A DNA stretch of 64,000 nt from Apoderus coryli (Eukaryota; Arthropoda; Insecta; Coleoptera; Attelabidae), in NCBI GenBank assembly GCA_911728435.2, contig OU452199.1, forward strand, positions 14,518,860-14,582,859, read 5' to 3'. A program made the position numbers and the translations under genes. Below, piece by piece: positions 1 to 12,584 of the stretch; the stretch's first letter is position 1; each line of letters begins with the position of its first letter. A model generated the notes under the pieces. The model was given only the letters and a program-made list of their open reading frames with translations, did no database searches and was not told the DNA's origin.

Positions 1-715
1 AAACAAAGATATCTAACAATAAAGTTTTTTTTTTATAATTACGAACTATATTATTAAACAACAAATTATTTGCATTGGGCCCTAAAGCTTATAAAACGTA
101 TAGTCTTCCAGTAATTTTAAAGTATAACTAAATGTTGTGTGCACGATTCCATGCATTAGGATATCACCAGAAGCGTTTTATTTTATTTATATTAGTATAA
201 AATACGGAAAAGATAGAACAATGCACTATTAAGTACGCCTCTGGCTGTATGCCACGAAATAGTGCATTATTATACTGTATTTTAAATAATTGTGGATTCA
301 GGAGCGAACAGGGAAGTACTTCGTGATTTAAAATTAATGTGAAGCACGACATGAAATTCCTAGTACTTACACGAGGGTTGAACATAGGTTAGCATATAAA
401 TATATTTTGCTTATTTCAATTATCTCTAAATATGCGTAGATAATATTAGTGCATAACAAGAATATAAGGTAGGTATTCAGGTTTGTATTTTGATTCGGGA
501 TCAAAACTTCAATAGGCGACGGTGATGAAAGATAAAAGGAGTTTTATATACGAGGGAGCATTTTTAATTACGTGTAATGGTGGAGATGGAAGTTACTAGT
601 GACGAAACTTTTAGTCGTAACATATTCTATGACTTATCACTAACTTTTATCTTATTCGGGTGATTAATCGTTGAACTATCGCTGATTAAGCAACTGAATC
701 GCTGAATTGCTGTCG
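1..715. other. AT-rich DNA, nothing recognised
   Basis: No coding similarity, long repeat or hairpin could be recognised in this stretch. The short open frames in it have no recognisable motifs and look like chance. Confidence 0.5.
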
Positions 716-719
716 CTTC

Positions 720-1490
720 ATTCTTACAACAGTTAAAACAGTCGACAATTAGCAGCACAATTTAATACGTCGAAAACAGTAGTTCGCAGAGTTATTCGTG
801 AACGGCTATTTTATCCATACCATTTGCAACAAGAAATTAAACTGCTTCATGAAGATTTCCCTCGAAGAATGCAGTTTTTAAACTGGCTCTCGGATCAGCA
901 ATAAAACAATGCAAACTTTGTTAGATTATGCTTTTTACAGATGAAGCAGAGTTTACTAAAAATGGTATTGTGAATTTACACAATTCACACGAATGAATGG
1001 GGCTCATCAGAATCATCATGGCACTATTGTTGTGCATCGTCAACATCAGTTCAATTTTTTGATTGGACCAGTTAGTTGTATTACAGACGTTTGACTGGTC
1101 AACTTTACATTGGAGTTCCTCCAAAATACTTTCGGGGATTAAATGGTCGAGAATATTTAACAACGTTTATCCAACCTATTGGATAGGTCGAGGAGGACCT
1201 GTCCTCCTCGATCTCCCGACTTAACTCAGATTTTATCTATGGGGACATCTCAAAACGTTGAAGTATTTATTTATTATAATTTATTTGCGAAGTGTGATAT
1301 TTTTGATCAGTCCCCAAATGCAAAGGGGGTCAGTTTTAATGCCGCATGAGGTTTCATTGTGATGAGATACGAAACATTGCTCGGATGCTTTGGCGGATAC
1401 AGCAGTCCACAATAAGTCATCGTGGACGCGAGTTTATTAGATTTCACCGAGCCCTTGTTGAACCAACTTATGAGGTTTTTAATTAGCGTA
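720..1490 (+). pseudogene. Degraded DUF4817/DDE transposase (IS630-Tc1-mariner superfamily)
   Basis: Read across several frames, the plus strand gives peptides typical of arthropod DDE transposases with a DUF4817-type N-terminal helix-turn-helix. At about 740-890 there is QFNTSKTVVRRVIRE followed by YPYHLQQEIKLLHEDFPRR, the usual end of the HTH region. At 930-1020 a TDEAEFTKNGIVNLHNSHEW string matches the family's first catalytic Asp block. At 1095-1250 LTGQLYIGVPPKYF-like and WIGRGGPV strings are followed by FYLWGHLK, the block near the third acidic residue. Multiple stops and frameshifts show that it is dead. A short GC-rich palindrome at 1188-1211 lies inside it. The enzyme would have cut and pasted its own TIR element in the nucleus. 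No terminal repeats could be paired around it. Confidence 0.7.
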
Positions 1491-1710
1491 CTTATTGTCC
1501 ACTGTAGCTAGCTTTAGGTAGATACGAATCAAAGATTTATTTATAAGCTTATAAAGCTTGCTATAATTTTTGGATGATTCATGTATTAAATTTGCATTTA
1601 GACTATTTTGCTCACATTTACCCTATTTTATTAAACATTTTTATAACAATTCGAAAAATATATATGTTCAATCATGATTCATGATTTAATTGTAAATACT
1701 GTTTTTCATT

Positions 1711-1948
1711 TACCCCTGCGTAAGGACAACAGTAGCGTCGGCCATGAAAAATCACCATAGCAACGCCAACAATACAAACACATCAAATTGACAGTTTAGG
1801 TATTTATAATTAATAATAATTATAATTAAGTATTTCGCTAATTTCAAAACACAAAAACAATGATAATGAATATAGTTTAACACCACCTAGTCAATTTAAT
1901 ACTTCTAATTTTCGACATTTATTTAGGCTTACGCCATCAGGGGTAAGC
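1711..1948. mobile_element. Possible short MITE
   Basis: TTACCCCTGCGTAAG at 1712-1726 is answered in inverted orientation at 1929-1947 by CTTACGCCATCAGGGGTAA, identical apart from a short insertion. The 240-bp span would suit a small non-autonomous DNA element. The inverted match is short, so this is tentative. Confidence 0.3.
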
Positions 1949-2020
1949 TTCGAAAAACAAATATTTTCCTAAAATTTATGTTTAATTCATTTAAAAGCAT
2001 TAAAACAGTCGTAGAAAAAG

Positions 2021-2125
2021 TATAGTGTGAAACTCACATGAAATGACAATTTCCTACTCGTATGATTTGCAAACGATCATACTCGTACGAAATATATGTC
2101 ATTTCATGTTCGTTGCACAATATAC
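2021..2125. repeat. Imperfect ~105-bp hairpin
   Basis: The blocks ACATGAAATGACA and ACTCGTATGAT on the left recur inverted on the right as ATCATACTCGTACGAAAT and TGTCATTTCATGT. The arms are about 45 bp with several mismatches and a short loop near 2072-2080. Confidence 0.5.
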
Positions 2126-2430
2126 TATATCATACAGGCTGTAGGCGTTAAGGTGTAGAACTTAGCCCTGGTAAACTAAAAAAGCTAATTTCGATTTTAA
2201 GAGTTCCTCACTATAATGAAGAATTTTGTCACATTGCTAATGGTATGCATTTCGAACATATTATGCTTTAAATTGATTTTCTTGTTTTTTTTTCTTTTGT
2301 TGGTTTAATAATTATCTCTGTTGCAATGTTTTTTGAATAAACAATTGTTGTTGATAATAATTTGTTCTTTCCATACTCATTATCTTGTTTGATTTCAAGT
2401 GCTGCTAACGCGGTAGCGAGTGCGTTGAGA

Positions 2431-2690
2431 GATAGGAAGTTCTTCATAAAGTTAGTTTCAAATTCTCCACACAATTCAAAAATGATGTCAAATATAGGGT
2501 ATTCCTTTTAAAAAATCACAACTTTGATCAGCTGCGCTATGTTGGGCCACCCGGTATATTTTAAAGTACTGGGAGTGCATGCTCCTACAAACAACCTACA
2601 AGTTTTATATGTAACTTTTTTTCATATCATTTACAGTTCGTGATATATTGAGAGGTTTCCATACTTTTTCCTAACCACCCGGTATATAAG
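2431..2690 (+). repeat. Dispersed repeat R1, copy 1
   Basis: About 260 bp, from the GGAAGTTCTTCATAAAGTTA block to the CCGGTATAT end, recur in the same orientation at 63270-63525 with scattered substitutions. The repeat holds the phrase TGATCAGCTGCGCTATGTTG and the ACCCGGTATA end-like motif twice. No coding similarity was found. It is probably a non-autonomous mobile-element remnant. Confidence 0.75.
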
Positions 2691-2710
2691 TATAATATTA
2701 TGTATAGTGG

Positions 2711-2770
2711 TATAGCGGACAAAATTGCTGGTTTTACCTACACATGAGATTTTATTTAAATTAGCAGAGT
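2711..2770 (+). repeat. Dispersed repeat R2, copy 1
   Basis: ATAGCGGACAAAATTG through ATTTAAATTAGCAGAG recurs in direct orientation at 49717-49778. It lies directly next to R1 here but stands alone at the second site, so R1 and R2 are separable units or fragments of one larger element. Confidence 0.65.
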
Positions 2771-3534
2771 CTTCCGATTGAAGAGCTATAAGACAATTAG
2801 GTAATTTGAATGTTCATTTACAAATGGACGTGAAATCAATAATTGCATTACTACAGAATTCGAACGCAAATTTATTTTTTCACTCGTAGGTAATAAACAT
2901 AGAAATATGTACATACTACACTTCTACTAAATTCGCTTCAGTTTGATTTATTTCTTTGTTCCTCAGTAATTTTAACTAGATACCATAACCAATAATATGT
3001 AATTTATATTGCATAATTTCGTAAAATAATTCTTCGAATTTTTACCATTTCACCATTCCAGTGATGCACCAACATGTTTGTTGCTAAAATAAATGGGTTT
3101 ATCTTAGACCATAGGCTGGTCAAATGGGTTCTAGGCTCAAGGGTCACTTCGATGATCCCTAACCTTTCAGCGTGTAAAAGTTTGTGTAATGCCAATTAAA
3201 AATGTGGCTATTTCGATGGAAATAAACGCTTTCAAGTCTGCCTGCTGATTACGAGTATCATGATTTTGGAAATGTGTATGTTCGTCAGTGTGTTCTACAT
3301 TCACTATAAGTATAAAAACACACCTTAAAATAAACAATCAGGTTCTATAAAAAATACGCGGTTCCTATTGTTTTTGGTCACTCTCGGCGTATCCAAAGAA
3401 TTTTTAATGAGTTGAAGAATTAAACCATATTTTCTAATCGAAAAGGCGTAGGTTAATAAAATATAAAATCGAAATTAGGAATAGTTGTATTTTTATTTGT
3501 ATTTTTTTTTTGAACTAAGTTTTAATAGTCTACT

Positions 3535-3605
3535 CATACCCAACAACTGCCAGGTTCTTGATTTCGATGGATTAATAAACTCCTTCGAACGTACCAAACC
3601 CTTTA
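3535..3605 (-). pseudogene. Short non-LTR retrotransposon fragment
   Basis: The minus strand encodes GLVRSKEFINPSKSRTWQLL, almost the same as a peptide in the longer relic at 34254-34690. The nucleotide match to 34338-34403 covers about 65 bp. It is probably the C-terminal tail of a non-LTR pol, present here as a tiny fragment. Confidence 0.5.
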
Positions 3606-4192
3606 TTATTATGTTTATTTTTAAGGCCAAGTTCTATTTCCAACATTTTTTGATAGTTCTTTTATTTATTTTTTGTCTTCGGTATCTATTTTACATACTT
3701 TAAACGCATTTGTTTTTTCCGATAGGTCAAAAAAAACTTTTTAATATTAAAGTAGAATTTGTTCAATAAAATAATCCTAGGAGCCCTAATCGTCCAAGAT
3801 TTCATTATAGACCAAAATATATTCAGATATTTTGTTGATTACTATATACTAGTTCTCCTGATAACTTTTACAAATTTATCTAATAATTTGAATCGTTACT
3901 TTAAGTCAGTGGCGGATCGTGGGTTGAAAAATAGGTGTAGTACAGGCAACAAAAAAACGGCTAATTCGTTTTAGCTATTATCATTAGTAAAGACACAAGA
4001 GCTTTTATTTTATCGGATACATTTATCTTTTTCACGATATAATTTTGCCTTCCGCCTCCCGATTTTGCTGTTTTTCGAGTAGGAATACGATAATGTAAAA
4101 TTTTTGAGTTTAATGCAAATTTATCCTTAAAAAGCTCATGTTTTTTTTGTCAGAATATTACACAAACGAAAACCATCCAAATAACTATATTG

Positions 4193-4215
4193 ATAATAAT
4201 AATAATAATAATAAT
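4193..4215. repeat. (TAA)n microsatellite
   Basis: Seven or so consecutive AAT/TAA units. A similar run occurs at 12953-12976. Confidence 0.9.
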
Positions 4216-5454
4216 CAAAAAAAGTACGTAAACAATGTCTTAATATAAATCACAGGTGTAGGAGATCCACGAACACATGCACCTGATAAAAAGCTGCCGT
4301 GATTCGCATAACCCGTCGTCATGGCAACCGAGATATATATAACGTAAACATAACTAGGCCGGCGCGCGACTCGCGATATATTTCAGCACGTCTTTCGTTT
4401 GCAATACACTCGAATTTGGAGGCAGAGAGCCTCTCGCGCCAGTGGTTTATATCTTTTTGATTAATGCAATAGTATTCTTTGTTAATGGAAGAAAACTGTT
4501 GCGCCAGCGGTTCATGTTTATAAATTTTAAAATACATTTTGTCTCTTAAGGTCTAGGTATAAATTGTAAAATATTAGTATATTTTTTATGTTTTTATTAT
4601 TTATTTTTGGTGAAGTGGCACTTCACCTATTTACTACACCTGAATAGCCGCAACTGCTTTAAGTTGTCATGTCATGTTTCTCCACCTATGAATTAGGGAG
4701 AACCCTGAGCTAATTTTTTGGTATTTCACTACACTTATAACTTTCAGCCCGTTTTGTTAGCGTTCTCAGAACCCAATAAAATATTTATCGCCGCTAGGGG
4801 GCCATGCTATATATATTTCGACAACACTCTCACTCGGAGAGGATTCGATCGGCATGACCTTCAATGTCCGCAGAGATCCAATTAATAAATTTCTTAAAAA
4901 CGACTTATATCAAGTAAATGTGGCTCCACACCTAACCAACTCTAACATATCTACTACGTAACCTAACCTGGACTAAGCTACTGTAAACTAATATTCCAGA
5001 GAACACCGCGCGGAGGCAGTCAGGTTCATTCCACTCCCCTTCAGTAAACCTTCATTAGGGGACGCCCGTAATAGAGCGGTTTTTTGAAAATACGAAAATA
5101 CGAAATATAGCATTAACTTATTAATTTGACCAATCAAAAGTTAAGTCTAAAACTAAATGTGAGTCATTTTTTACTGTAACTGGTTACGCATAAATATAGG
5201 GAATATAGGGATGTACTATGTTTATTTAATGATTCAATGTCAACAACGCATCCGGAGAATTTCAAATTTTCCCATAAAAATTATGGGGCGTGTTTTCAAA
5301 AAATATATAAATAGTTTATTGTAAATCAGTTAGGAAGAAAGAAAATTATATTTTTGTTCAGATTTTTTAAATCAGCCATTATCAAATTGTAAAACAGCTG
5401 TAAAGTTCGATATATTATGGTGGAATAGATTGAGAGCAATGATAGGAAATAAAT

Positions 5455-5545
5455 TATGCCTAAAACCATTATCTTTATAAACTTCCTCCTTATAAAGACA
5501 ATGCTAAAACCAAAGATTAATCTACACAATAGATAGTCAGCCCAA
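5455..5545. repeat. Dispersed palindromic repeat, copy 1
   Basis: CTAAAACCATTATCTTTAT and ACAATGCTAAAACC match 8396-8450 in direct orientation, while AAAGATTAATCTACACAATA matches 8373-8402 in inverted orientation. The unit is therefore itself palindromic, as in the end of a foldback or MITE family. Confidence 0.5.
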
Positions 5546-7970
5546 TGCATTAAAATCAGAACATCTCTAAGTATGCCTGCCACTACGTGGCGTAGACTAG
5601 CGTGTAAAGCATAGAGCAGTATTGTCACAGCCAGAAACCGTTTTGTAGTTTATTAATATCAAAAACAAAACGCAACGTATAACAATTATTTAGATCATTT
5701 GCAACAGATATGCACCGGCAATGCTGTATTGTCAGAGAGAGAAATTGATGAAATTCTGTATTAATCTGGAGGGGATACGCAGGGAGGGTAGAAAAAAAAA
5801 CAAGCGAATGTGGTGTGTGTCGTGCTGTTGCCAATTCGTCGGTAAAAGAAACACACAGGGTGATTTATTACAAGTACAGTATTGAAATAAAAGCCTAATC
5901 TCTATGAATTAAATTTAATATAATAATATTTAATCCATGTCATACATGTTTCAAGACTAGACCAGTCCCATGATCAGTGGCGAACAATCGTTAAATGAAA
6001 AGCTTTTAGATAGAAACATACTTTTGACTAAATATTTCACGTAGACAATGTGGCAAAGATGTAACAAGATTGTTGTAGATCTTATAATACCTATAATAAA
6101 AAAATTATCAGTGCTACCTATATTATATTAGGTATACCTATTATAATACTCTGTCTCTTCATCAGGTATAAGTTCCACTTTATCGGTTTAGGTACTTAAA
6201 TTTTACTTCTTTTTAATGTTTCTTCGGGTAAATAATAAGTTCGGTAGGAATAGGGCTTTGGGTATGAAACAAAAAAGATAGAAAATAGAAATTTGATATA
6301 GGGGTAGTTCTAAGCATTTACAAGTTTGTGACGTGTAGCGATTTTCGATGCCGCCCCCGGAGGTATACATGAGGGCGGCGCAATGCCGTTTTAAATATCT
6401 CGTTTCGCTTTCTTGGAAAATAAAAAATTATAACTGATAACTGAAACTTAGTACTTAATACGTGGGCGTAAGAGGTAAGCTCACTTCACAGGTCTCTATT
6501 AATGAAAGAAAGTTAACATTTTGAGCATCTGCGTAAAATTAAATGTATCCGTTTGGTGGGTAGTTTTGATTACAATAAGTCGGTGCCAAGCCCAAGCCCG
6601 AAACAAAATAAATCTATATTTACCTACTACCTATTTGGCTTGGTACCGACTATTATGTGCATTGTTGTATTTTGAATGATATTTGTATTTTGTTATTTTT
6701 CGTATTTTTTATTAGTTCTTTTGACAGCTCTGGGTCATCAATACACCTGTATCCCGAATTGCACCAAATTGCGATGCTATTGAACAAGCATATAATCCTA
6801 AATCCTAAAGCATATAATCCTAAATTCTTTTTGAACTACCTGTATCTCGAAAACCAAGCCGTAGCGGACCCATGTACATACGAAATTTGTATCTTAAAAT
6901 TAGTCAAAGAATCACCCTTTAAAGTTTGTACAAGTACTTACGCAACACCCTGTATACATAGATACTTTGATTTGCAATTTGCAAATCTGTCAAACTAGGT
7001 AATGCTGTTTTTTTTTTATTTACTTTCAAATATGGTGTTATGTAATTGTATTCAAATTAAATGTTTGGGGATGATATTTACGAGTTTTATTTTTTTATAT
7101 AGAGAAACTGTTATTCAGTTTTTAAGGATCAATCTGAAGCAGACGATTGTACTTGTTAAAACATGAAAAAAGTTATTGTCGTGATACTTTTAACACCCTG
7201 TTGGTGGGTTTTTAAAGCTTTTTACGAAACGTGTTAACAATACAATCTACATAAATCGTTAGTTTTTTAAAGTTTTATGATCATTGCACAAAAACCAATA
7301 TTAGGGAGACTGTAAGTTTTTTTTCAATTCGGCGTTGCAGAATTTGAACCTAATTGTGATAATTGTGTTATTTTACTAGTATAGATATTTTTGAGTAAAT
7401 TAATTCGGTTATAATCGATGAGTAGAATCTTTGGAGTAAAATACATTTCACAAAAACCCTGAACCATATTTCTCAATAGATTTAAATTTTCATTAAAAAC
7501 AGATTAAAAATTCTAATTTTTTACATCCTGCATTTCGAAACCGTATTTTTTTAAATAATTATTGTCATGCTGGAAATTTCAAACCTTATTTACTTCAGCA
7601 ACTTGTAAAAAGCACAGCCTTTTTAATATTAACATTTCTTAAAATCGATATTACGCGATAACGATGACTTTCTATCAATATCACAGAAGGATACATTTAT
7701 TACGTATATAATTTGTTAGATTTTACATCTCCGAATTGAAACACACGCAAAAAATGTGCATAAAAAAGTTAAGGTAGCATTTCACGCCTGTATGCCCCTT
7801 TAATTTACCCGCCTCTGAGATTTATTTTTTCATAATGTTAACGACAAGTTGAATCTGCTGTTTGAGTTTGATCCTTAAAACTGAATCAGGTAATAACCGG
7901 AAGTCCTATCTATAACGCCAAATTTCGTTAATTTAAATATAACTTTTTGATGCATCCTTATATCCGAAAT

Positions 7971-8014
7971 TTAAAATTAAATGACTAAAATAATATTATT
8001 TTAGTCATTTAAAA
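7971..8014. repeat. Short near-perfect hairpin
   Basis: AAATGACTAAAATAATA is followed at once by TTATTTTAGTCATTT, giving a stem of about 20 bp with almost no loop. Confidence 0.7.
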
Positions 8015-8369
8015 TTATTGTCTAAAACATTTAATAAACCAGCCCTGTATATTTATACTATTATAGTAATTTTATTTTCGTCCATACACATTAATCTTTG
8101 CGTAGATAGGTATACGTATACCATATAATTTTAAACAAAAAACACTGCTGCACAGTAGTACATATATGATACCTATAATATAAAAACAAACTCCCACCTC
8201 GTAGGGGAAAGTATACTCGTCCTTGTCTAACATTGCCCATATGATTATTTTATTTCAACACAATACATATAACGCCATCTACAATTTCCATAATTTCCAT
8301 GGTTGCATGTTTTTCTAATAGATGTAGCTCGTGTCGAGACAGTTTCAATTTTTGTTTTATTTCCCATAT

Positions 8370-8460
8370 ACGCTGAATATCTATTGTGTAGATTAATCTT
8401 TGCTAAAACCATTGTCTCCTTATGCCTTATACAAACAATGCTAAAACGTAAAACTAAACT
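8370..8460. repeat. Dispersed palindromic repeat, copy 2
   Basis: Partner of 5455-5545 (see there). The ACGCCATCTA strings at 8271 and GGCGCCATCTAC at 8503 flank it and could be the outer ends of the same element, but this is not certain. Confidence 0.45.
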
Positions 8461-9234
8461 AAACGCATTTTTGTCTGAAACACTGTATATTTTGTATTGG
8501 CTGGCGCCATCTACCGTACGATTATAATAAGTAAGGAATATAGGCATAGCGTCCGGTAGTGAACTCAACGGTTGGTAATTTACAGGGCAAATACATGTTT
8601 ATATAATAACCAGTAGATAGAGCTTTAACACGATATATCTGGTTGCATAATAAAAATGCTTCTAAAGTCTCTAGTCACCATCTAAAGATATAAGAAGTAT
8701 TGAGTATCCCTAGTTTAGTTACCTGCCTGTCTAATGGCTATTTGCACCAGTTTTGGGCAGCACCTAACATTAGGGAAAGCTAAACCTTTTAGGTATCTTG
8801 TTTTTATTAATGATTTCCTAAGGATAGGCGCTGAAATTGTTGGTGCTAACGGCGATAAATATATTAGAGTATCTTTATATTATGGTACCTACTCAATTCC
8901 CTCTACTAGCAAAAATAGGTAAACTGACAAAGCAAAGTTTATTTTTGATAGAAATATTTTTGGAATTATTACGTGCATCCGAGTATGCCTGTACCGCTAT
9001 AAGTCAAAAACCAGTTAAGTTATTTTGATTTTTGTTATTAAATATCAGATTTCACATTACTTTTTCTTTACATCTCTACTTTCTTGATTTCGTTACAATG
9101 TTAAAAATTAGCGTTCCGTCAATGGCCACCATAGCGGCTTTGTAAAATTTCGTAACAAGAAACAAATATGAACAAAAAATAAACTCCTCTTTTACACTCT
9201 TTCCGAACGCCAATGTGATAATTTTTTATTTTAA

Positions 9235-9610
9235 TTATCCCATATTTCGAAAGAAAAGCATGGAGACACAGATCTTTAGTGAATATACGCTGTAGAGAGC
9301 TTCTTGCAATTTACAATTCTTGTACAAGACGCCGAATTGAGGTTCCTGGATTGTCACCAACATTCTCAGGCACTGCTTCGATACTAACATTTGAACGGCT
9401 TGTTTTTGGACAACCGGCAGTGTGTTTGGCGGCTGCAATGGATCCTGTTTCCCGGAATTTTTCAATTAATCTCTTCACAGTTGACGAAGTTAAAACACTA
9501 TTCCGACCATATTTTGTATGAAATTTTTGTACTGCGGCCGCCAAGCTCTCATTATTTTTGAAATATTGTTCAATAATGAAGACACGTTGTTCTATCGTGT
9601 AACGTTACAT
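9235..9610 (-). pseudogene. N-terminal fragment of a DUF4817-type transposase
   Basis: The minus strand reads RYTIEQRVFIIEQYFKNN, then AVQKFHTKYGRN, STVKRLIEKFRETGS, AGCPKTSRS, IEAVPENVGDNPGTSIRRL. This is the characteristic N-terminal HTH region of the DUF4817 transposase family, including the (K/R)YGRN and P(K/R)TSRS signatures. The frame continues as SLQRIFTKDL... and then the DDE domain is absent. An in-frame stop follows the only candidate ATG. Upstream on the minus strand (9640-9726) lies a GC-richer stretch beginning GGTGTCCCAAAATTAACGC, resembling an element terminus, so this may be a non-autonomous or truncated copy. It belongs to the same broad family as the relics at 720-1490 and 13609-14846. 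Confidence 0.75.
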
Positions 9611-9726
9611 TTTTACTAACCCTAAACTGTCAGCTGTCGATTTGTTTTGTTTTTAGGGTTGCCAACACTTTACTGCATAAATGGCGGCAAGTTTAAATTT
9701 TGCGTTAATTTTGGGACACCGTTTAC

Positions 9727-10770
9727 ATAACCTAACCTAACGGCAACTCTTCACAACGTATGAAACTGAAACTACAAATTTTCAGTTAACGGAAACAATC
9801 TGTCAATTTCACCATAAATATTACTGGTGTCTATTAAATTTTATCTTTCTTCATTTTTTGACGCCAAGCAACTAGACTGTTGTACCAAAGGAACAAGATC
9901 GCAAATTTAAGCATTTTAGGGTACCTACCTATTCTCTGTGTTATAGCCATCATAGAGAAGATCAGGTGACCGACGCGACGTTGCTACTTTATACTTTACA
10001 CAAATTTATATTGCCTAATATAGTTCGCAACACAGAGCAAAAATGTTCTTAATTTGTTTATTACAAATACAATATTCACATTGTATTTTTGGTCAGAAGG
10101 CTAAAATATCGGGTTATTTTTGAAGAACTAAGGCACGTTAACTATGGTTTAATTAATTTTCATTCATGTATCAAAGATTAATTGGTGTATATTAATCTTT
10201 GATGCTATGGTATACGTTTATTATTGCAAAATAGAGGCAAGGCACATAATCATTAATGCAGAAAAAAACTGAGAACTGTGTATTGGAATCTCTATTTAAT
10301 AAGGATAAGCATCGAATGGAATCTATTTAAATATAATTTATTTGTTGGAAAACGTTCATGGGTCGCAAATTCCTCTCTAAGATTAGAAAGCTATTTGAAT
10401 TATAATAAGGAATAAGGTAAGTGAACCAAAAAGGCCCGGCCCACCTTACATATTTTTAATGATATTTTGGAGAATTATTAAAATAACACTATGTATTTTA
10501 TAATCATGTACTTTCATATATCAACAAAAAATAAGAACCCACCATGGTCCCAATACAGCTCGCATTAGTTTTTAACTGAAATATAGACTGAATCATGGTA
10601 ATTGACAAAATAAAGAGAATCTTTGAGTTAAGGTCTAAGTTGTTAAACAACAAAAATAAAATAACAAAAGAATAAAATACGCTTTGTAAGTTTTAACCAA
10701 TGTTATAAAACTTTAAAGACAGTCTCCCAGACAATCAAAATCCTTGTCTTCTTCAGTGACTTCGAGAAAA
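9727..10770. other. AT-rich DNA, nothing coding recognised
   Basis: It contains one short hairpin at 10169-10203 (TCAAAGATTAAT / ATTAATCTTTGA). The CCTAACCTAA string at 9727 is too short to be telomeric. Confidence 0.5.
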
Positions 10771-10773
10771 AGC

Positions 10774-11067
10774 TCATGGAACCAACAGCCAGGTAGGTTT
10801 TGCGTAAACTCTGGCTTTAGCCTTTTTCCCATAAAAAGTATCATATGGAATAGTAGTACCAATAGCATTTATGTTTCCAACTATTGCGATGCTTTCTGCG
10901 TCTTCATTCGCTATCTGATGGATCCTCTTGGAATATTTTAAGGCAATAACCCTTTGTTGGTGATAAAGAAATATGCGGCACAACTTTTCTCCCATAATAT
11001 AAATGCGTTCTGGGCTGTTCATGATATTAAGGGTCTCTATCATTTCTGACATTGCTAAAATGGTCAC
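10774..11067 (-). other. Unrecognised 97-codon open frame next to RT relic
   Basis: The peptide contains SERIYIMGEKLC-like and ALKYSKRIHQIANEDAESIA stretches of soluble, mixed composition with a base composition richer in GC than the flanks. I do not recognise a family. It lies immediately downstream, on the same strand, of the reverse-transcriptase fragment at 11150-11525, but the RT similarity stops before it, so it may be a different inserted fragment. It may be a piece of a mobile-element protein or chance. Confidence 0.25.
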
Positions 11068-11149
11068 TAAAAATGTGTTTGTATATTTTTTGTACTCGCG
11101 CTGGGTTCATCAGTTGAGACTTACGCTTTGCTAGTTCTGTAGTATCCGG

Positions 11150-11525
11150 ATGAATTTCTAGGGACATCCATTGAGCTTCAGTATCCTCCACAGAGCCTCG
11201 CGGTTAACGGAGTTGAACTCCTTGACAAGTTTAGCTCTGTTGCGTCTGAAACCACATCGTGTGTGGGAGAAGACGATTCGACAAAATTTTTGCAGGAACC
11301 TTTCCGGCGAGAAAGATAATACGATATTTTCCGCATACGGACCTGTCCCTTTTCTTAAATATAGTGACAATTGAGGCATCTCGCATTTCAGCAGGCACAA
11401 TTTCGGTGTTCCATATTTTGTTATTAGAACATGAGAATGTTCCAATATCACTGGTCCTCCTTCTTTAAAAAGCTCAGGAGATATGCCATGAGAGCCAGCT
11501 GCTTTGTTGTTTTTAAGTTGTCGAT
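11150..11525 (-). pseudogene. Non-LTR reverse transcriptase fragment (RTE/CR1-like)
   Basis: The minus strand gives NNKAAGSHGISPELFKEGGP, then VPAEMRDASIVTIFKKRD, a degraded YRIIFLAGKVPAKILSNRLL, CGFRRNRA, and FNSVNREALWRILKLNGCP. In intact elements these read as the KAPGxDGIP block, the 'ISLLS..GKILARVLLNRL' block, the QCGFR block and the F-DSVNRE-LW block of a non-LTR reverse transcriptase. Between CGFR and FNSVNRE the spacer is deleted, which removes one catalytic Asp region, and frames shift. The element would have copied its RNA into chromosomal DNA by target-primed reverse transcription. Confidence 0.7.
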
Positions 11526-11540
11526 AGCTTTATCATTAAA

Positions 11541-11690
11541 TCATTAATATAAATAATAAAGAGCAACGCTCCGAGCACCGAGCTCTGAGGCACACCAGTA
11601 GTGACCTGCCTCACTTGAGAGAGTCATATCAATAGATACACATTTCTTTCATTCAAAAACTGCAACCAAAGAAACGCACAAAGATTATAA
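11541..11690 (-). pseudogene. Second non-LTR reverse transcriptase fragment (jockey-like)
   Basis: The minus strand encodes SQVRQVTTGVPQSSVLGALL followed by FIIYIND, the classic 'GVPQGSVLGPLLFxIYINDL' RT block, preceded by FLNERNVYL. The order relative to the adjacent fragment at 11150-11525 is inconsistent with one contiguous RT, so two different insertions are likely. Confidence 0.7.
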
Positions 11691-12584
11691 CAGATTCTAG
11701 TGGGGGTTGGCTTAAAGAGCTTTTTAGGCAAGAATCTATTCTAATGGCGTTTGGTTGACATGGCTGGTATTTTTAAAATTTTTGGTTGTTATTATTATTT
11801 GGTTCAATTAACTTATAGCGACACACGGTACTATATTATATAATATTCTAATACCTGTTTCTTATTTTTTCTTAATATTATTTTGTAATTATTAGATACC
11901 TACCTGAAACAAAAGATAAAACACTTGAAATATAATTTCTATTTTACAACAATTAAGTTTAACGAATGTCGTAACTAGAAAACGGTTTCAGTATGTTAAA
12001 CTACAGGTAGCCTATTTTTTGTTTTATAATAAATTAGAATATAAAATATTGTGTATTTTGCTCCATTTCTCAGATGTATGAAAGTAAGTATACGTGCATA
12101 AATTTGTAGTTGGATTATGTATCAATTCTAGTATTATTATATCTACTTTATCTTTATTAATATTAATAAGAAGTATGACATTTAACAAGCTTTTCTACTT
12201 TTAATTCGAATTATTATTTCTTGAGAAGCCGTTATCTTATAAATATTTTTTTTTTAATTTTGTTATATTAATTCGTTATAATTTTTATCCATGTTGTTTG
12301 TCAGCTCTCAATTGTGGTTATATCATTATATTAGTCCTGCCTCGCCCGTGATATACTATACGCTACGTAAACTTTTCGTTGCTGTACTGCTAGTATACGC
12401 CACAATATAGATGGTTGACCTTGAGCCGACCAATGGCAATTGAGAATTATTTTATTCTAATGTAGTTTTTGGAGCATGATGACGTACACACACAGAGCTG
12501 CAGGATAGACAGGTAGTAGCGTTTGTTTGCCGGTAGGTATAGTTTTTATTTTATATTTTCGGTTTATTGTTTTGGTTTCCTTAA
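11691..12584. other. AT-rich DNA; GC-richer patch near 12340-12540
   Basis: No gene recognised. The 12340-12540 patch (containing a CCAAT and GACGTACACACAC) directly precedes the DUF4371-like relic and may be its old 5' region. Confidence 0.4.

Larger units (their letters stand above)
1491..2430. other. AT-rich DNA with two weak inverted structures
   Basis: No gene recognised. It holds a possible MITE at 1711-1948 and an imperfect hairpin at 2021-2125, listed separately. Confidence 0.5.
2780..9230. other. 6.4 kb AT-rich, gene-poor DNA
   Basis: No intact gene is recognisable. It contains a non-LTR fragment (3535-3605), a TAA microsatellite (4193-4215), two copies of a short palindromic repeat (5455-5545, 8370-8460), a short inverted pair GTCGGTGCCAAGCC / GGCTTGGTACCGAC (6580-6652), a hairpin at 7971-8014, and a few CAGGGTG/CACCCTG element-end motifs (5858, 6945). 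The small open frames show no family motifs. Confidence 0.5.

Noticed and set aside
3907..3923. hAT transposon end (CAGTGGCGGATCGTGGG)
   Set aside because: It looks like a hAT terminus, but no inverted partner with an 8-bp duplication could be found; CCGCCACTG strings at 47212 and elsewhere are unpaired.
9727..9745. Telomere-like CCTAACCTAA
   Set aside because: Only two units, next to a transposon end.
11150..11690. One continuous reverse transcriptase
   Set aside because: The block order on the minus strand is wrong for a single RT (the GVPQGSVLG-type block lies upstream of the KAAGSHGI block), so two fragments were called.
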